Positions 5,400 to 11,499 of a stretch of 11,725 nt of DNA are shown piece by piece. The stretch is from NCBI GenBank assembly GCA_005882905.1, contig VBBG01000094.1, positions 5,748 through 17,472 of the forward strand. The letters run 5' to 3'. The notes beneath the pieces were generated by a model. That model was not told the DNA's origin. It did not search any database and was given only the letters and a program-made list of their open reading frames with translations. The stretch's first letter is position 1. Each line of letters opens with the position of its first letter. The DNA is from Candidatus Bathyarchaeota archaeon (GTDB taxonomy: Archaea > Thermoproteota > Bathyarchaeia > 40CM-2-53-6). The position numbers and the translations under genes were made by a program.

Positions 5400-6350
5400 T
5401 TGTCGGTCCGGGACAAAGCGTACTCGGATCTCATGAGAGAGCTCTGGGGCTCGCCAGACGTCTGGAATACGAAGAAGTCATACACTGAGATTGCTTCGAA
5501 ATTAGGCGTCGACGAGGAGACTGTCAGAAACCGGATCAAGCACCTCAGAGAGAGCGGATTCCTGCTCGGCTATCGAGTCGTCCCGAACCCCGCCCTGCTC
5601 GGACGTGCGTTTGCTTCGCTTCGCATCGAGTTCAAAGACCGAGACTCTAAGCAGGCGGCAATCCCACGACTCGCCCAGACGGGCGGCGTCATCAACATCG
5701 GCAGCACCTACGACAAGAGCGTGCTGGTTACACTGTTTGCCGATGAAAACCAGGACTTCCAAAAGCTCATAGCCAACACGGGGATCGATGGCCAAGTCAC
5801 ATTAGTGCCCGGGATCGGGCTCAGGACGACCAGCTTTCGCATGACCAGACTGGACTGGGAGATAGTCAGTCTCATGTTGAGAGACGCTGAGAGGAAGCTG
5901 GACGAGATAGCCAAGCAACTCAGAGTCTCTACCAGGACTGTTAAACGGAGGGTCAACATGATGATGGAAGACGCCGCAATCTTTGCCATGCCCATCGTCG
6001 ATCTGAGAAGGACCGAGGGGATATCCTACCAGCTCAGGGTTCAGATCGAACCGGGCAGAAAGTCTCAGGTGGAGAAACTTGTCGCCGCCAAGATAGGCAA
6101 TGTTGTATTCCAAGCCTCTGATTCACAGAACGGCTCTATCTTCGGCTTTACAGGCGCAAACGTTGCTGAGGGAAACGAGATTCTCGAATGGGTCAGAGCC
6201 CAGCCCGGGGTTGAATCGGCGACCATGAATATTGCAGAGAAAGTGGTGCATGCCTTCGACTGGCTGGAAGGCGAGGTCGCTAAACGTATACCGGCCCGTC
6301 AGGTTCAGCGAAGCTCTGACGGTAAGAGAGAACGGACAATAACGGTGTAG
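5400..6350 (+). CDS. Lrp/AsnC-type regulator with two tandem HTH-effector units
   Basis: A 316-residue DNA-binding protein, twice the length of a normal Lrp protein (about 150). The first helix-turn-helix is at about 27-52 (SYTEIASKLGVDEETVRNRIKHLRESGFLLGYRV), with the AsnC-type 'D-E-x-T-V-x-x-R-I-x-x-L-x-x-x-G' pattern, followed by an alpha-beta RAM/ACT-like region to about 140. The second is at about 165-190 (LDEIAKQLRVSTRTVKRRVNMMMEDAAIF), followed by a second alpha-beta region (208-283) and a basic tail. So the protein looks like an internal duplication; the second recognition helix is more basic. Lrp proteins bind DNA as dimers or octamers and often sense amino acids; the ligand here is unknown. 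The TTG start is supported by a TATA element 35-39 bases upstream. Divergent from the SRPBCC gene and convergent with the four-helix gene ending at 6362, 11 bases away. Confidence 0.88.
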   Translation: MSVRDKAYSDLMRELWGSPDVWNTKKSYTEIASKLGVDEETVRNRIKHLRESGFLLGYRVVPNPALLGRAFASLRIEFKDRDSKQAAIPRLAQTGGVINIGSTYDKSVLVTLFADENQDFQKLIANTGIDGQVTLVPGIGLRTTSFRMTRLDWEIVSLMLRDAERKLDEIAKQLRVSTRTVKRRVNMMMEDAAIFAMPIVDLRRTEGISYQLRVQIEPGRKSQVEKLVAAKIGNVVFQASDSQNGSIFGFTGANVAEGNEILEWVRAQPGVESATMNIAEKVVHAFDWLEGEVAKRIPARQVQRSSDGKRERTITV

Positions 6351-6361
6351 TAGTCGAGGCG

Positions 6362-6760
6362 CTAGACCTGGGGTCCAGGTCCTGTAGCGGGCTGTTCTCG
6401 GGAATGGTAGTTCAATCGCATTGACATGAAGGTTCCCGAAACCACCATTCCGTAAATCCCAACAGCGACCAATAGATGGACCCACGCGACTGCTAGATTG
6501 CCAGTGTTGAGAGTGAGGAATCCGAGGATGATCTGGACCACGATCGCAAGAACCAAACCTATCGAGAGGCCTTGCAGTGGCCTGAACGGTGGCTTCGAGG
6601 TCTGAGCAACGATTAAGGTGACTATTGCGAGTGCTAGGACTATGAACCCAGTAATTGCGTGAGGTATCCATGAGATATAGTCGAATGTTAGGAGTCCGCC
6701 TAGCGCGATCTGGATGAATACGAGGATCATTGTCACCCGAAACAGGTCTCGAACTTTCAC
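6362..6760 (-). CDS. Four-helix membrane protein, heme A synthase (CtaA)/cytochrome b561-like half, copy 1
   Basis: A 132-residue protein with four membrane helices (about 8-27, 33-53, 66-85, 90-112) and a polar tail. Each helix pair begins with the Q-x-x-L-G pattern (Q17, Q76) and ends in a helix entered by a histidine (H34 in WIPHAITG, H95 in WVHLLVAVG). The two His are 61 apart, close to the spacing of the paired heme ligands in one half of CtaA, which has eight helices in bacteria but four in some archaea. It lacks the loop cysteines and the Glu three residues before the first His that mark true heme A synthases, so a b-type heme membrane protein or a CtaA relative of other function is more cautious. 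The GTG start is at 6758-6760; a TTAAAG-type box lies about 40 bases upstream. A same-length relative lies at 7823-8221. Confidence 0.75.
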   Translation of the reverse strand: MKVRDLFRVTMILVFIQIALGGLLTFDYISWIPHAITGFIVLALAIVTLIVAQTSKPPFRPLQGLSIGLVLAIVVQIILGFLTLNTGNLAVAWVHLLVAVGIYGMVVSGTFMSMRLNYHSREQPATGPGPQV

Positions 6761-6806
6761 TCTGCCTGCCTGCCTTTGCCTTTGCGCAACCAGCTTTAGC
6801 TTTAAC

Positions 6807-6998
6807 TCATCCCCTAAGCTTGTTCGCGTTCTTGGACAATTTCCTAGGAACTGTCGTCAGGGGCCTCTGATCCTCGGGTCCTGGCACTGTAGGCCTAACG
6901 CTTCCTGAGAAGCGCCGAAGGGTCTCTAGCGAGCTGTCCAGAAACGCGACTAGTCTTAGGACTTCGCTTAGATAATCCAGGCTAATAGTTAGTTCCAT
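6807..6998 (-). CDS. Doubtful small ORF between divergent membrane genes
   Basis: A 63-codon ATG ORF with a plausible amphipathic first half (MELTISLDYLSEVLRLVAFL) and a basic, Pro-rich second half. It fills the 248-base gap between the four-helix gene (6362-6760) and the SHOCT gene at 7009. Codon choice is not unlike its neighbours, and the reading frame is not antisense to any called gene. But no family is recognised and no Shine-Dalgarno or TATA element stands out at normal distance, so it may be chance. The region must also hold the promoters of both flanking genes, which argues against it. Confidence 0.25.
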   Translation of the reverse strand: MELTISLDYLSEVLRLVAFLDSSLETLRRFSGSVRPTVPGPEDQRPLTTVPRKLSKNANKLRG

Positions 6999-7008
6999 GT
7001 GAACAGAA

Positions 7009-7356
7009 ATGGAAAATGGCCATTATCGAAGGAATGGGCAGAGGTGGACCCTCGTCTGGGTAGGAGTCTTCTTGGTAGCCATCGCAGCAGTAGTCGTTGC
7101 CCGCCTGCTGGTTCAGCCTGTGGGCTATCCGTGGTATCCTTTCGGCTTCGGCTGGATCTGGATCCCCTTCACATTCTTATTTCTCTTTTTCGTGCTGAGA
7201 TGGTTCTTCTGGCCGTGGGGATGGGGCTACGGTCGTGGATACTGGACCGGTGACGATGCCTACTCCATACTGAGAGAGAGGTTCGCCCGGGGAGAGATCA
7301 CCAAGGAACAGTTCGAGCAGATGTCGCGCGACTTGCAAGAGCACACACGGGCATGA
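7009..7356 (+). CDS. Two-helix membrane protein with C-terminal SHOCT domain
   Basis: A 115-residue protein with two membrane helices (about 13-35 and 48-70), an unusually Trp/Tyr/Phe/Gly-rich turn (PWYPFGFGWIWIPF and FFWPWGWGYGRGYW) and a SHOCT domain at the C-terminus (residues 84-111: AYSILRERFARGEITKEQFEQM). SHOCT is a short helical hairpin found at protein ends, thought to mediate oligomer or partner contacts. The ATG at 7009 directly precedes the charged N-terminus; no Shine-Dalgarno site is seen, and AGGCTAATAG at 6977-6986 is a possible TATA element about 28 bases upstream, suggesting leaderless transcription. The stop overlaps the next start (ATGA), so the two proteins are probably made together and may interact. 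Confidence 0.82.
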   Translation: MENGHYRRNGQRWTLVWVGVFLVAIAAVVVARLLVQPVGYPWYPFGFGWIWIPFTFLFLFFVLRWFFWPWGWGYGRGYWTGDDAYSILRERFARGEITKEQFEQMSRDLQEHTRA

Positions 7357-7754
7357 GCGCGAATCTCAGCACTAGGGTGTTACTCCTAGCAATCCTCGAA
7401 CTGATAGTTGGCGGAGTCGTAGTGCTCGGCGGTGCTGCGCTGATCAGCTTCTCGGTTGATGCCTCGGGCAAAGGTCTGGGAATCGTTCACGCGATACTAG
7501 GGTTGGTGGGGCTTTCCGCAGGCGTCTTACTGCTGGCAAAGAAGGGTATGGTGTGGACCCTGACTGTCTGGACTAACGTGTTGATCATTGTGTTCAGCAC
7601 TGCATCCGAAGTCGCTCTGTTCGGTGCGGGCTCTCTTCCAAGCGACCAGTTCGTCGATTCGATAACTGGCACGACTGTGGCCGTTGTCATCGCCGCGGTG
7701 GTCATCGTTCTACTGATGAAGTCTGCTCTGAAATTGTTTCTGCGGAAACGGTAG
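7353..7754 (+). CDS. Four-helix membrane protein of unknown function, coupled to the SHOCT gene
   Basis: A 133-residue protein with four predicted membrane helices (about 8-32, 43-62, 66-88, 107-123) and a short basic C-terminus (KLFLRKR). The outside or inside loop at 89-106 (LFGAGSLPSDQFVDSITG) is the only sizeable polar part. There are no His, Cys or other cofactor motifs beyond a single His in helix 2, so it does not resemble the flanking putative heme proteins. Family not recognised. The start ATG overlaps the SHOCT stop by four bases (ATGA), the classic sign of translational coupling. The gene is convergent with 7823-8221; the 68-base gap holds AAGTT-TAGTAAT-AACTT, a small inverted repeat, but no strong terminator. 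Confidence 0.75.
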   Translation: MSANLSTRVLLLAILELIVGGVVVLGGAALISFSVDASGKGLGIVHAILGLVGLSAGVLLLAKKGMVWTLTVWTNVLIIVFSTASEVALFGAGSLPSDQFVDSITGTTVAVVIAAVVIVLLMKSALKLFLRKR

Positions 7755-7822
7755 GGAAAAGCTCCCCTCTCTTTGATACGGACGAGAAAGGACAGAAGTT
7801 TAGTAATAACTTGAGGATTTCT

Positions 7823-8221
7823 TTATCGGAGTGCCGGTGATCCCGAGGGGCGGATCATGGAAGCCTTGTCTGCACTGTCGGCGAAACTGATCAGATACGT
7901 CACGATAACGGCCAGCAGGAACGCGTTCGTAAGATGAACTACGACGATAACACCTGGTCCAAGGACAAGAGCGAAAACCCCCAGAACTACTTGAACTACA
8001 TAGTCAGCTATGGATGCTATGCCTACTCTGAACAGCGTGGATCTTGAGCCATACTCTCTCACCGCGTAGACTGTCGCAACGATGAGCACTACGAATGTCA
8101 AGATTCCCCAGACTAAATGATAGATGACCGGAGACTGCAGGACTGTAGCGCTACCTCCTAGGATGACTTGGACGAACAGCATCATCCCGACAAGATTCGC
8201 CAAGACCCGACTGGGCTTCAT
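7823..8221 (-). CDS. Four-helix membrane protein, heme A synthase (CtaA)/cytochrome b561-like half, copy 2
   Basis: A 132-residue relative of the protein at 6362-6760, with exactly the same length and layout. Helices are at about 8-28, 34-54, 67-88 and 92-112. Q18, H35, Q77 and H96 fall one residue after the Q17, H34, Q76 and H95 of copy 1, with the same Q-x-x-L-G contexts (QVILGG, QVVLGV against QIALGG, QIILGF). Overall sequence identity is low outside these positions, so the duplication is old or the genes were acquired separately. The loop cysteines and catalytic Glu of bacterial heme A synthase are absent here too. ATG at 8221 is preceded by CTAATAAA on the plus strand (TTTATTAG box), 25-32 bases upstream, so the gene is probably leaderless. 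The pair might act as a two-subunit equivalent of an eight-helix protein (inference). Confidence 0.75.
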   Translation of the reverse strand: MKPSRVLANLVGMMLFVQVILGGSATVLQSPVIYHLVWGILTFVVLIVATVYAVREYGSRSTLFRVGIASIADYVVQVVLGVFALVLGPGVIVVVHLTNAFLLAVIVTYLISFADSADKASMIRPSGSPALR

Positions 8222-8245
8222 GCTCCTAAGCCTGCCTTGCGTCAG

Positions 8246-8253
8246 CTAATAAA
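8246..8253 (-). promoter_or_regulatory. TATA element TTTATTAG for four-helix copy 2
   Basis: Centred about 28 bases before the ATG at 8221, the distance expected for a leaderless archaeal transcript. It fits box A well. Confidence 0.6.
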
Positions 8254-8392
8254 TTGTGACGGGTCAAGAGCTCGGGTATGTCCGGAAACTTCCGCCTTTC
8301 TGTCTGGTTCGGCCCGCAAACACTGATTTTTCTTCGAAGCCGAGAACTAAGTCTTGACTTGGGTTTGTTAGCGAGAATGGTTAATACTCGAA

Positions 8393-8434
8393 TCTAGGCT
8401 TCGAAAGGTCGATTTCAGGCTTCGCTAGGTGGCT
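8393..8434. repeat. Two tandem 21-bp direct repeats at the start of the winged-helix gene
   Basis: The blocks 8393-8413 and 8414-8434 match at 15 of 21 positions, sharing AGGCTTCG (8396-8403 and 8417-8424) and then AGGT. They lie between a TATA-like GTTAATAC (about 8380-8387) and the GTG start at 8429, which the second copy overlaps. Two-turn spacing at the expected transcription start is what an autoregulatory operator would look like. Confidence 0.45.
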
Positions 8435-8866
8435 CGTGCGATATTCGTCGCAATTCGAAGATTGCAATTCACAGCTTTGCTGTCTTGGAGAGCCATCTAT
8501 TCAGCGGTCAAGGACAAGGAGCAGTCGGTTCAGCCGATCTATGGCGAGAGGTATCTTAGACGGCTACTCTGGTATCTTCTGGGCGGGACCCGTGGAGGGC
8601 CAAGCAGGGCTGAGATTCTCAAAGCTCTTCGCGAAAGGCCCTTGAATGCAAACCAGCTTGCCGGGGTTGTCCGTTTGGATTACAAGACGATCGAGCATCA
8701 TCTGCGGGTCCTTGAAGAGAATGGTCTGGTCACCTCTTCACAGAAGGGGGCGTATGGCGCGGTCCTGTTTCTCACGCCAACAATTGAGCAAGCGTGGCCG
8801 CTGGTGGAGGAGATTTGGGGCAGAATTGGAAGAACCAAGATAAGAGAAGCAGAAAGGAGAGAATAG
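8429..8866 (+). CDS. ArsR-like winged-helix regulator
   Basis: A 145-residue protein. Residues 56-122 form a winged helix: GPSRAEILKALRERPLNANQLAGVVRLDYKTIEHHLRVLEENGLV, then a wing ending in VLFLTPTIE. The preceding LLWYLLGGTRGG (46-57) together with 'PLNANQLA' is a combination I know from a common archaeal regulator family in which the gene is paired with a small membrane protein, as here. Residues 1-45 are an amphipathic, basic extension of unclear role; GTG at 8429 is used because it gives the longest frame, but an internal start would keep the whole DNA-binding fold. The 3-helix membrane protein follows 12 bases after the stop. Tandem 21-bp repeats cover the promoter and start, suggesting autoregulation. 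The target genes cannot be told. Confidence 0.82.
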   Translation: MARAIFVAIRRLQFTALLSWRAIYSAVKDKEQSVQPIYGERYLRRLLWYLLGGTRGGPSRAEILKALRERPLNANQLAGVVRLDYKTIEHHLRVLEENGLVTSSQKGAYGAVLFLTPTIEQAWPLVEEIWGRIGRTKIREAERRE

Positions 8867-8878
8867 AGGAATCAGAGT

Positions 8879-9175
8879 TTGAGCTTGGCGTTGTGGCTCG
8901 CGGCCGTAGTGGCCTTTGTTAACATAGCTATGACGCTGGTCCTCCTTGGAATCTATCTGGGGACCTATAGAAAGATCAGGTCCTCCTTCACCATGGGCCT
9001 CGTCCTCTTCGGAATGTTCTTTGTTGTCCTGAACTTGGCGATTCTGGTGTTCTGGCTCTTCCTCTACCAGAACTCTGCAGCAGCTCTCGTTGACCAAGCG
9101 TCATTCTACATGCTCCTCGTCAATATTGGAGAAGCACTCGCGTTGGCAAACCTGTTAAGAGTGACCTGGAAATAG
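8879..9175 (+). CDS. Three-helix membrane protein paired with the winged-helix regulator
   Basis: A 98-residue protein with three predicted membrane helices (about 4-29, 37-63, 72-95) joined by short loops and ending in a basic VTWK. It starts with TTG at 8879; GAGG at about 8866-8870 is a possible Shine-Dalgarno site. The distance of 12 bases from the regulator's stop indicates an operon. In haloarchaea an equivalent gene pair joins a winged-helix regulator to a DUF7521-type three-helix protein; the similarity here is in layout and I cannot confirm the family. A likely role is to hold or signal to the regulator at the membrane (inference). A perfect 10-bp palindrome (AGACCGGTCT, 9174-9183) overlaps the stop codon. 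Confidence 0.75.
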   Translation: MSLALWLAAVVAFVNIAMTLVLLGIYLGTYRKIRSSFTMGLVLFGMFFVVLNLAILVFWLFLYQNSAAALVDQASFYMLLVNIGEALALANLLRVTWK

Positions 9176-9273
9176 ACCGGTCTGCTAGAGCTCGCGATAC
9201 ATTTAGCTCGCGCAAGCTTGGTCTTTCTCTGGATAGAATCTGGAACGAAAACTGGTATGATCTGGGAAAACCG

Positions 9274-9280
9274 TTAAAAG
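9274..9280 (+). promoter_or_regulatory. TATA-like element TTAAAAG for the Tat-protein gene
   Basis: Lies about 37 bases before the TTG at 9314. The 138-base gap before the gene also contains two copies of AGCTCGCG (9189-9196 and 9205-9212) 16 bases apart, of unknown meaning. Confidence 0.5.
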
Positions 9281-9313
9281 CGATTTTCTTGGAAGCGAGC
9301 TTCGAGATTTTTC

Positions 9314-9622
9314 TTGAAAAGCGAAGATAAGAAAGCTGAGAAAGAGTCCGAATCCGGACAAGACGGGATTTCGCGAAGAGAGTTCCTCAAGTACGGAGCA
9401 GGAATCGCAGTAGTCGCGGTTGGAGCTACAGCTCTGATGGGGAAGATACCACTCCCCTCAGAACAACCGAAGAAGATTCCTGCCGCGAACGATGGTTCAG
9501 AGCCGATCGTAGCAACGGTATCGGGAGATCAGGTGACCGTGATGAATGGACAGGTCATAGTCAAGACAAAGGACTCTGGCCTAGCCGCACTCATCACCGA
9601 AAAAGTCAACAGCGGAGACTAG
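9314..9622 (+). CDS. Small Tat-exported protein next to DUF4331
   Basis: A 102-residue protein with a textbook twin-arginine signal: a long charged n-region (1-19), S20-R21-R22-E-F-L-K26, then a moderately hydrophobic h-region (YGAGIAVVAVGATALMG, 27-43). The mature part is only about 55 residues, polar, with a small beta-rich pattern (PIVATVSGDQVTVMNGQVIVKTKD) and a final helix (SGLAALITEKVNSGD). Tat substrates usually fold or bind cofactors and partners before export. The frame ends in a TAG (9620-9622) and the DUF4331 gene continues in the same frame only one codon later, so this protein may be an export partner for DUF4331 or, if the TAG is read through, its N-terminal domain. TTG at 9314 is supported by a TATA-like box 37 bases upstream. 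Confidence 0.82.
   Translation: MKSEDKKAEKESESGQDGISRREFLKYGAGIAVVAVGATALMGKIPLPSEQPKKIPAANDGSEPIVATVSGDQVTVMNGQVIVKTKDSGLAALITEKVNSGD
9614..9617 (+). promoter_or_regulatory. GGAG ribosome binding site for DUF4331 inside the end of the Tat gene
   Basis: GGAG ends 8 bases before the TTG at 9626, so DUF4331 can be started separately even though the upstream frame is the same. This is the main sequence evidence for two proteins rather than one. Confidence 0.5.
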
Positions 9623-9625
9623 ATC

Positions 9626-11062
9626 TTGACATCTCACCGAGAGGCTCCCAAGATCTCGAAGGACCCTGTGGCTGATAATACCGACCTCTACGCCTTCGTC
9701 AGCCCAGACAAGCCCGACTCCGTGACGATTCTAGCAAACTATGTGCCACTGGAGGAACCAGCTGGCGGTCCAAACTTCAACGCGTTTGGAGACGACGTGC
9801 TCTACGAGATAATAATCGACAACAACGGTGATGGAATCGAGAACATCACCTACCAGTTCCGGTTCAAGACAAAGATAGGAAACCCGGACACCTTCCTCTA
9901 CAACACTGGACCGATCACCTCTCTCTCCGACTCGTCCTGGAACGTGAAACAGTTCTACTCGGTGACGAAGGTTCGGGGACCGAGACGATCCGGCTCATCA
10001 ACCGTGCTGGGCAACAATCTCCCGACTCCACCGGTCAACATCGGACCAAGGTCAACCCCGAACTATACTGACCTGGCGAATGCGGCGGTCAATACTCTAA
10101 GCGATGGGTCGAACGTGTTCGCGGGGCAGCGAGACGAGGCGTTCTATGTCGACTTGGGGTCGATATTTGACCTGGGGACACTCAGACCATTCCAGAATCT
10201 TCACCTCATTCCTACACCTGCCGCTCCAGGCGTGGACACGACAAAGGGGTTCAGCGTCCATTCAATAGCGATACGGGTCCCGAAGAGTTCGCTGACCCAC
10301 GACGGTTCCAACCCGACAGACGCCTCGGACAAAGGCTCCGTGGTTGGGATCTGGGCGTCGGCCAGTCGACGCAAAGCGACGATTCTATCCGGCGATGGCG
10401 ACGATGATGATGACGGTGGGCCCGACGATGATGCTTCTCCAGGATTCCAGACCGGACCCTTCACGCAGGTATCTAGGCTCGGAATGCCTCTCATCAACGA
10501 GGTAGTCATACCCCTCGGAAAGAAGGATCTCTGGAACATGGTGCATCCCCGTTTCGACTCGCAGTTCCTCGCATACTACCAGACTCCGGAACTACAGAAG
10601 CTCCTCCCAGTCCTCTACCCGGGGGTCTTCCCTAACCTTGCCGCCTACAGCAAGGCCAGAGCAGACCTCGTTGCGATCCTCCTAACAGGCATACCAACGG
10701 GAATAATTCCTGGCTTCCAAAACTTCACAGGCGCACTCCAGGCCGACTATCTACGCCTCAACATGGCGATTCCACCAAACACCAGCAACCCAAGCAGGCT
10801 TGGCATCGTTGGAGGAGATCTCGCCGGATTCCCCAACGGGCGCAGAGTCCTAGACGACGTGATCGACATAGAACTCAGGGCCATCGCCGGAGCGACCCTT
10901 CCACTGGTCGACAACGCGTTCACTCCAGACGGAGCAGCAGGCTTGGTGGCTGACGGAGTCGATTCCAACCCAGTACAATCCCCGAACTCGACACCCTTCC
11001 TATCAACGTTCCCGTATCTGCCCCATCCAGTAGCCGGATACGAACATTCCCACGACCCGTAG
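9626..11062 (+). CDS. DUF4331 domain protein lacking its own signal peptide
   Basis: A 478-residue protein matching DUF4331 along its length: SHREAPKISKDPVADNTDLYAFVSPD at the start, then NYVPLEEPAGGPNF (38-51), a D-N-N-G-D-G loop (65-70) like a calcium site, TYQFRF (75-80), the GQRDEAFYVDLG region (167-178), LTHDG (223-227), and near the end NGRRVLDDVIDIELRAIAG (404-422). It ends with a His-containing tail (AGYEHSHDP). The function of the family is unknown; members are generally extracytoplasmic. An acidic insert with eight Asp within residues 256-269 is encoded mainly by GAT/GAC repeats. Usual members begin with a signal peptide; here the first residues are already the conserved domain, and the Tat-signal protein lies just upstream in the same frame behind one TAG. 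Export together with that protein is therefore likely (inference). TTG start with GGAG 8 bases upstream. Confidence 0.92.
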   Translation: MTSHREAPKISKDPVADNTDLYAFVSPDKPDSVTILANYVPLEEPAGGPNFNAFGDDVLYEIIIDNNGDGIENITYQFRFKTKIGNPDTFLYNTGPITSLSDSSWNVKQFYSVTKVRGPRRSGSSTVLGNNLPTPPVNIGPRSTPNYTDLANAAVNTLSDGSNVFAGQRDEAFYVDLGSIFDLGTLRPFQNLHLIPTPAAPGVDTTKGFSVHSIAIRVPKSSLTHDGSNPTDASDKGSVVGIWASASRRKATILSGDGDDDDDGGPDDDASPGFQTGPFTQVSRLGMPLINEVVIPLGKKDLWNMVHPRFDSQFLAYYQTPELQKLLPVLYPGVFPNLAAYSKARADLVAILLTGIPTGIIPGFQNFTGALQADYLRLNMAIPPNTSNPSRLGIVGGDLAGFPNGRRVLDDVIDIELRAIAGATLPLVDNAFTPDGAAGLVADGVDSNPVQSPNSTPFLSTFPYLPHPVAGYEHSHDP

Positions 11063-11116
11063 AGCAAGAAGCATGCATCATGTGGCCGCTGACGCCACCT
11101 GATCCGATCGTCGGAG

Positions 11117-11173
11117 ATCACTCGCGCTTCTGAACTCGATTCGAGTGATTCTGGCGAAGCGACACAAGTGTCG
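11117..11173. repeat. Cluster of three palindromes after DUF4331
   Basis: ATCACTCG (11117-11124) pairs perfectly with CGAGTGAT (11142-11149), while the closer ACTCGA competes for the same right arm. Ten bases on, CGACACAAGTGTCG (11160-11173) is a perfect palindrome around two bases. These could be RNA stem-loops of a 3' UTR or protein binding sites. Confidence 0.5.
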
Positions 11174-11291
11174 TCAGGGAGTCTTACACGCTTAGGGAGA
11201 ACCCCTTGTAATGATCGAAGGATGATGATCCGTAATAGGTCAGTGTATCAAGCATGACTTCGGTTGAATCGTGACCGATAGTCCATGATGT

Positions 11292-11317
11292 TCGGGAGAG
11301 TGATTCCCGATCTTTTT
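11292..11317 (+). terminator. Hairpin followed by T-run, terminator-like
   Basis: TCGGGA (11292-11297) pairs with TCCCGA (11305-11310) across seven bases, followed after TC by five T (11313-11317). It looks like an intrinsic terminator on the plus strand, although 230 bases beyond the DUF4331 stop. In archaea the T-run itself would be the main signal. Confidence 0.45.
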
Positions 11318-11460
11318 CAGCAGATGATTTTCCAGAGCGAGAAAGTTCCACTTCCCACGGTCGTACAGGCCGATGATATTCCAGTGCCAGTCTGAGCAGG
11401 GCATCATTTCGTTACGAATCTTTGACGGTTGGTCCCCGGCTAGAACCCTTCGAGGGCTGT

Positions 11461-11468
11461 GTTAATAG
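11461..11468 (+). promoter_or_regulatory. TATA-like element GTTAATAG for the last gene
   Basis: Lies about 35 bases before the TTG at 11500. The small palindrome CCCT-TCG-AGGG sits immediately upstream, in the TFB-recognition position. Confidence 0.45.
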
Positions 11469-11499
11469 ATCGCTCGGAAGTTGCTAGTTGCGGTAGATT

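Larger units (their letters stand above)
11063..11499. other. 437-base non-coding region with palindromes
   Basis: No reading frame of gene quality on either strand. It contains ACTCGA-T-TCGAGT (about 11135-11147) nested with ATCACTCG/CGAGTGAT (11117-11149), the palindrome CGACAC-AA-GTGTCG (11160-11173), GGAT-GATG-ATCC (about 11219-11231), a hairpin with T-run at 11292-11317, and CCCT-TCG-AGGG (11446-11456) just upstream of a TATA element. It probably holds the end of the DUF4331 transcript and the promoter of the gene at 11500; an RNA gene is possible but not shown. Confidence 0.5.

Noticed and set aside
6123..6671. Minus-strand ORF of 182 codons
   Set aside because: Antisense to the Lrp-type gene and out of frame over the four-helix gene; rich in Arg, Pro, Ser and His as expected of a shadow frame.
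6767..6790. Short TGCC/TTTGCC direct repeats upstream of the four-helix gene
   Set aside because: Simple low-complexity repeat with no clear relation to the promoter.
4112..6975. CTTAGATAAT occurs upstream of both the cupredoxin (4112) and the SHOCT gene (6966)
   Set aside because: Ten bases only, at different distances from the starts (62 and 43); likely a chance match or ordinary TATA-like sequence.
10201..11121. Two minus-strand ORFs over DUF4331
   Set aside because: Antisense to a gene whose family is certain; the open frames follow from its codon bias.
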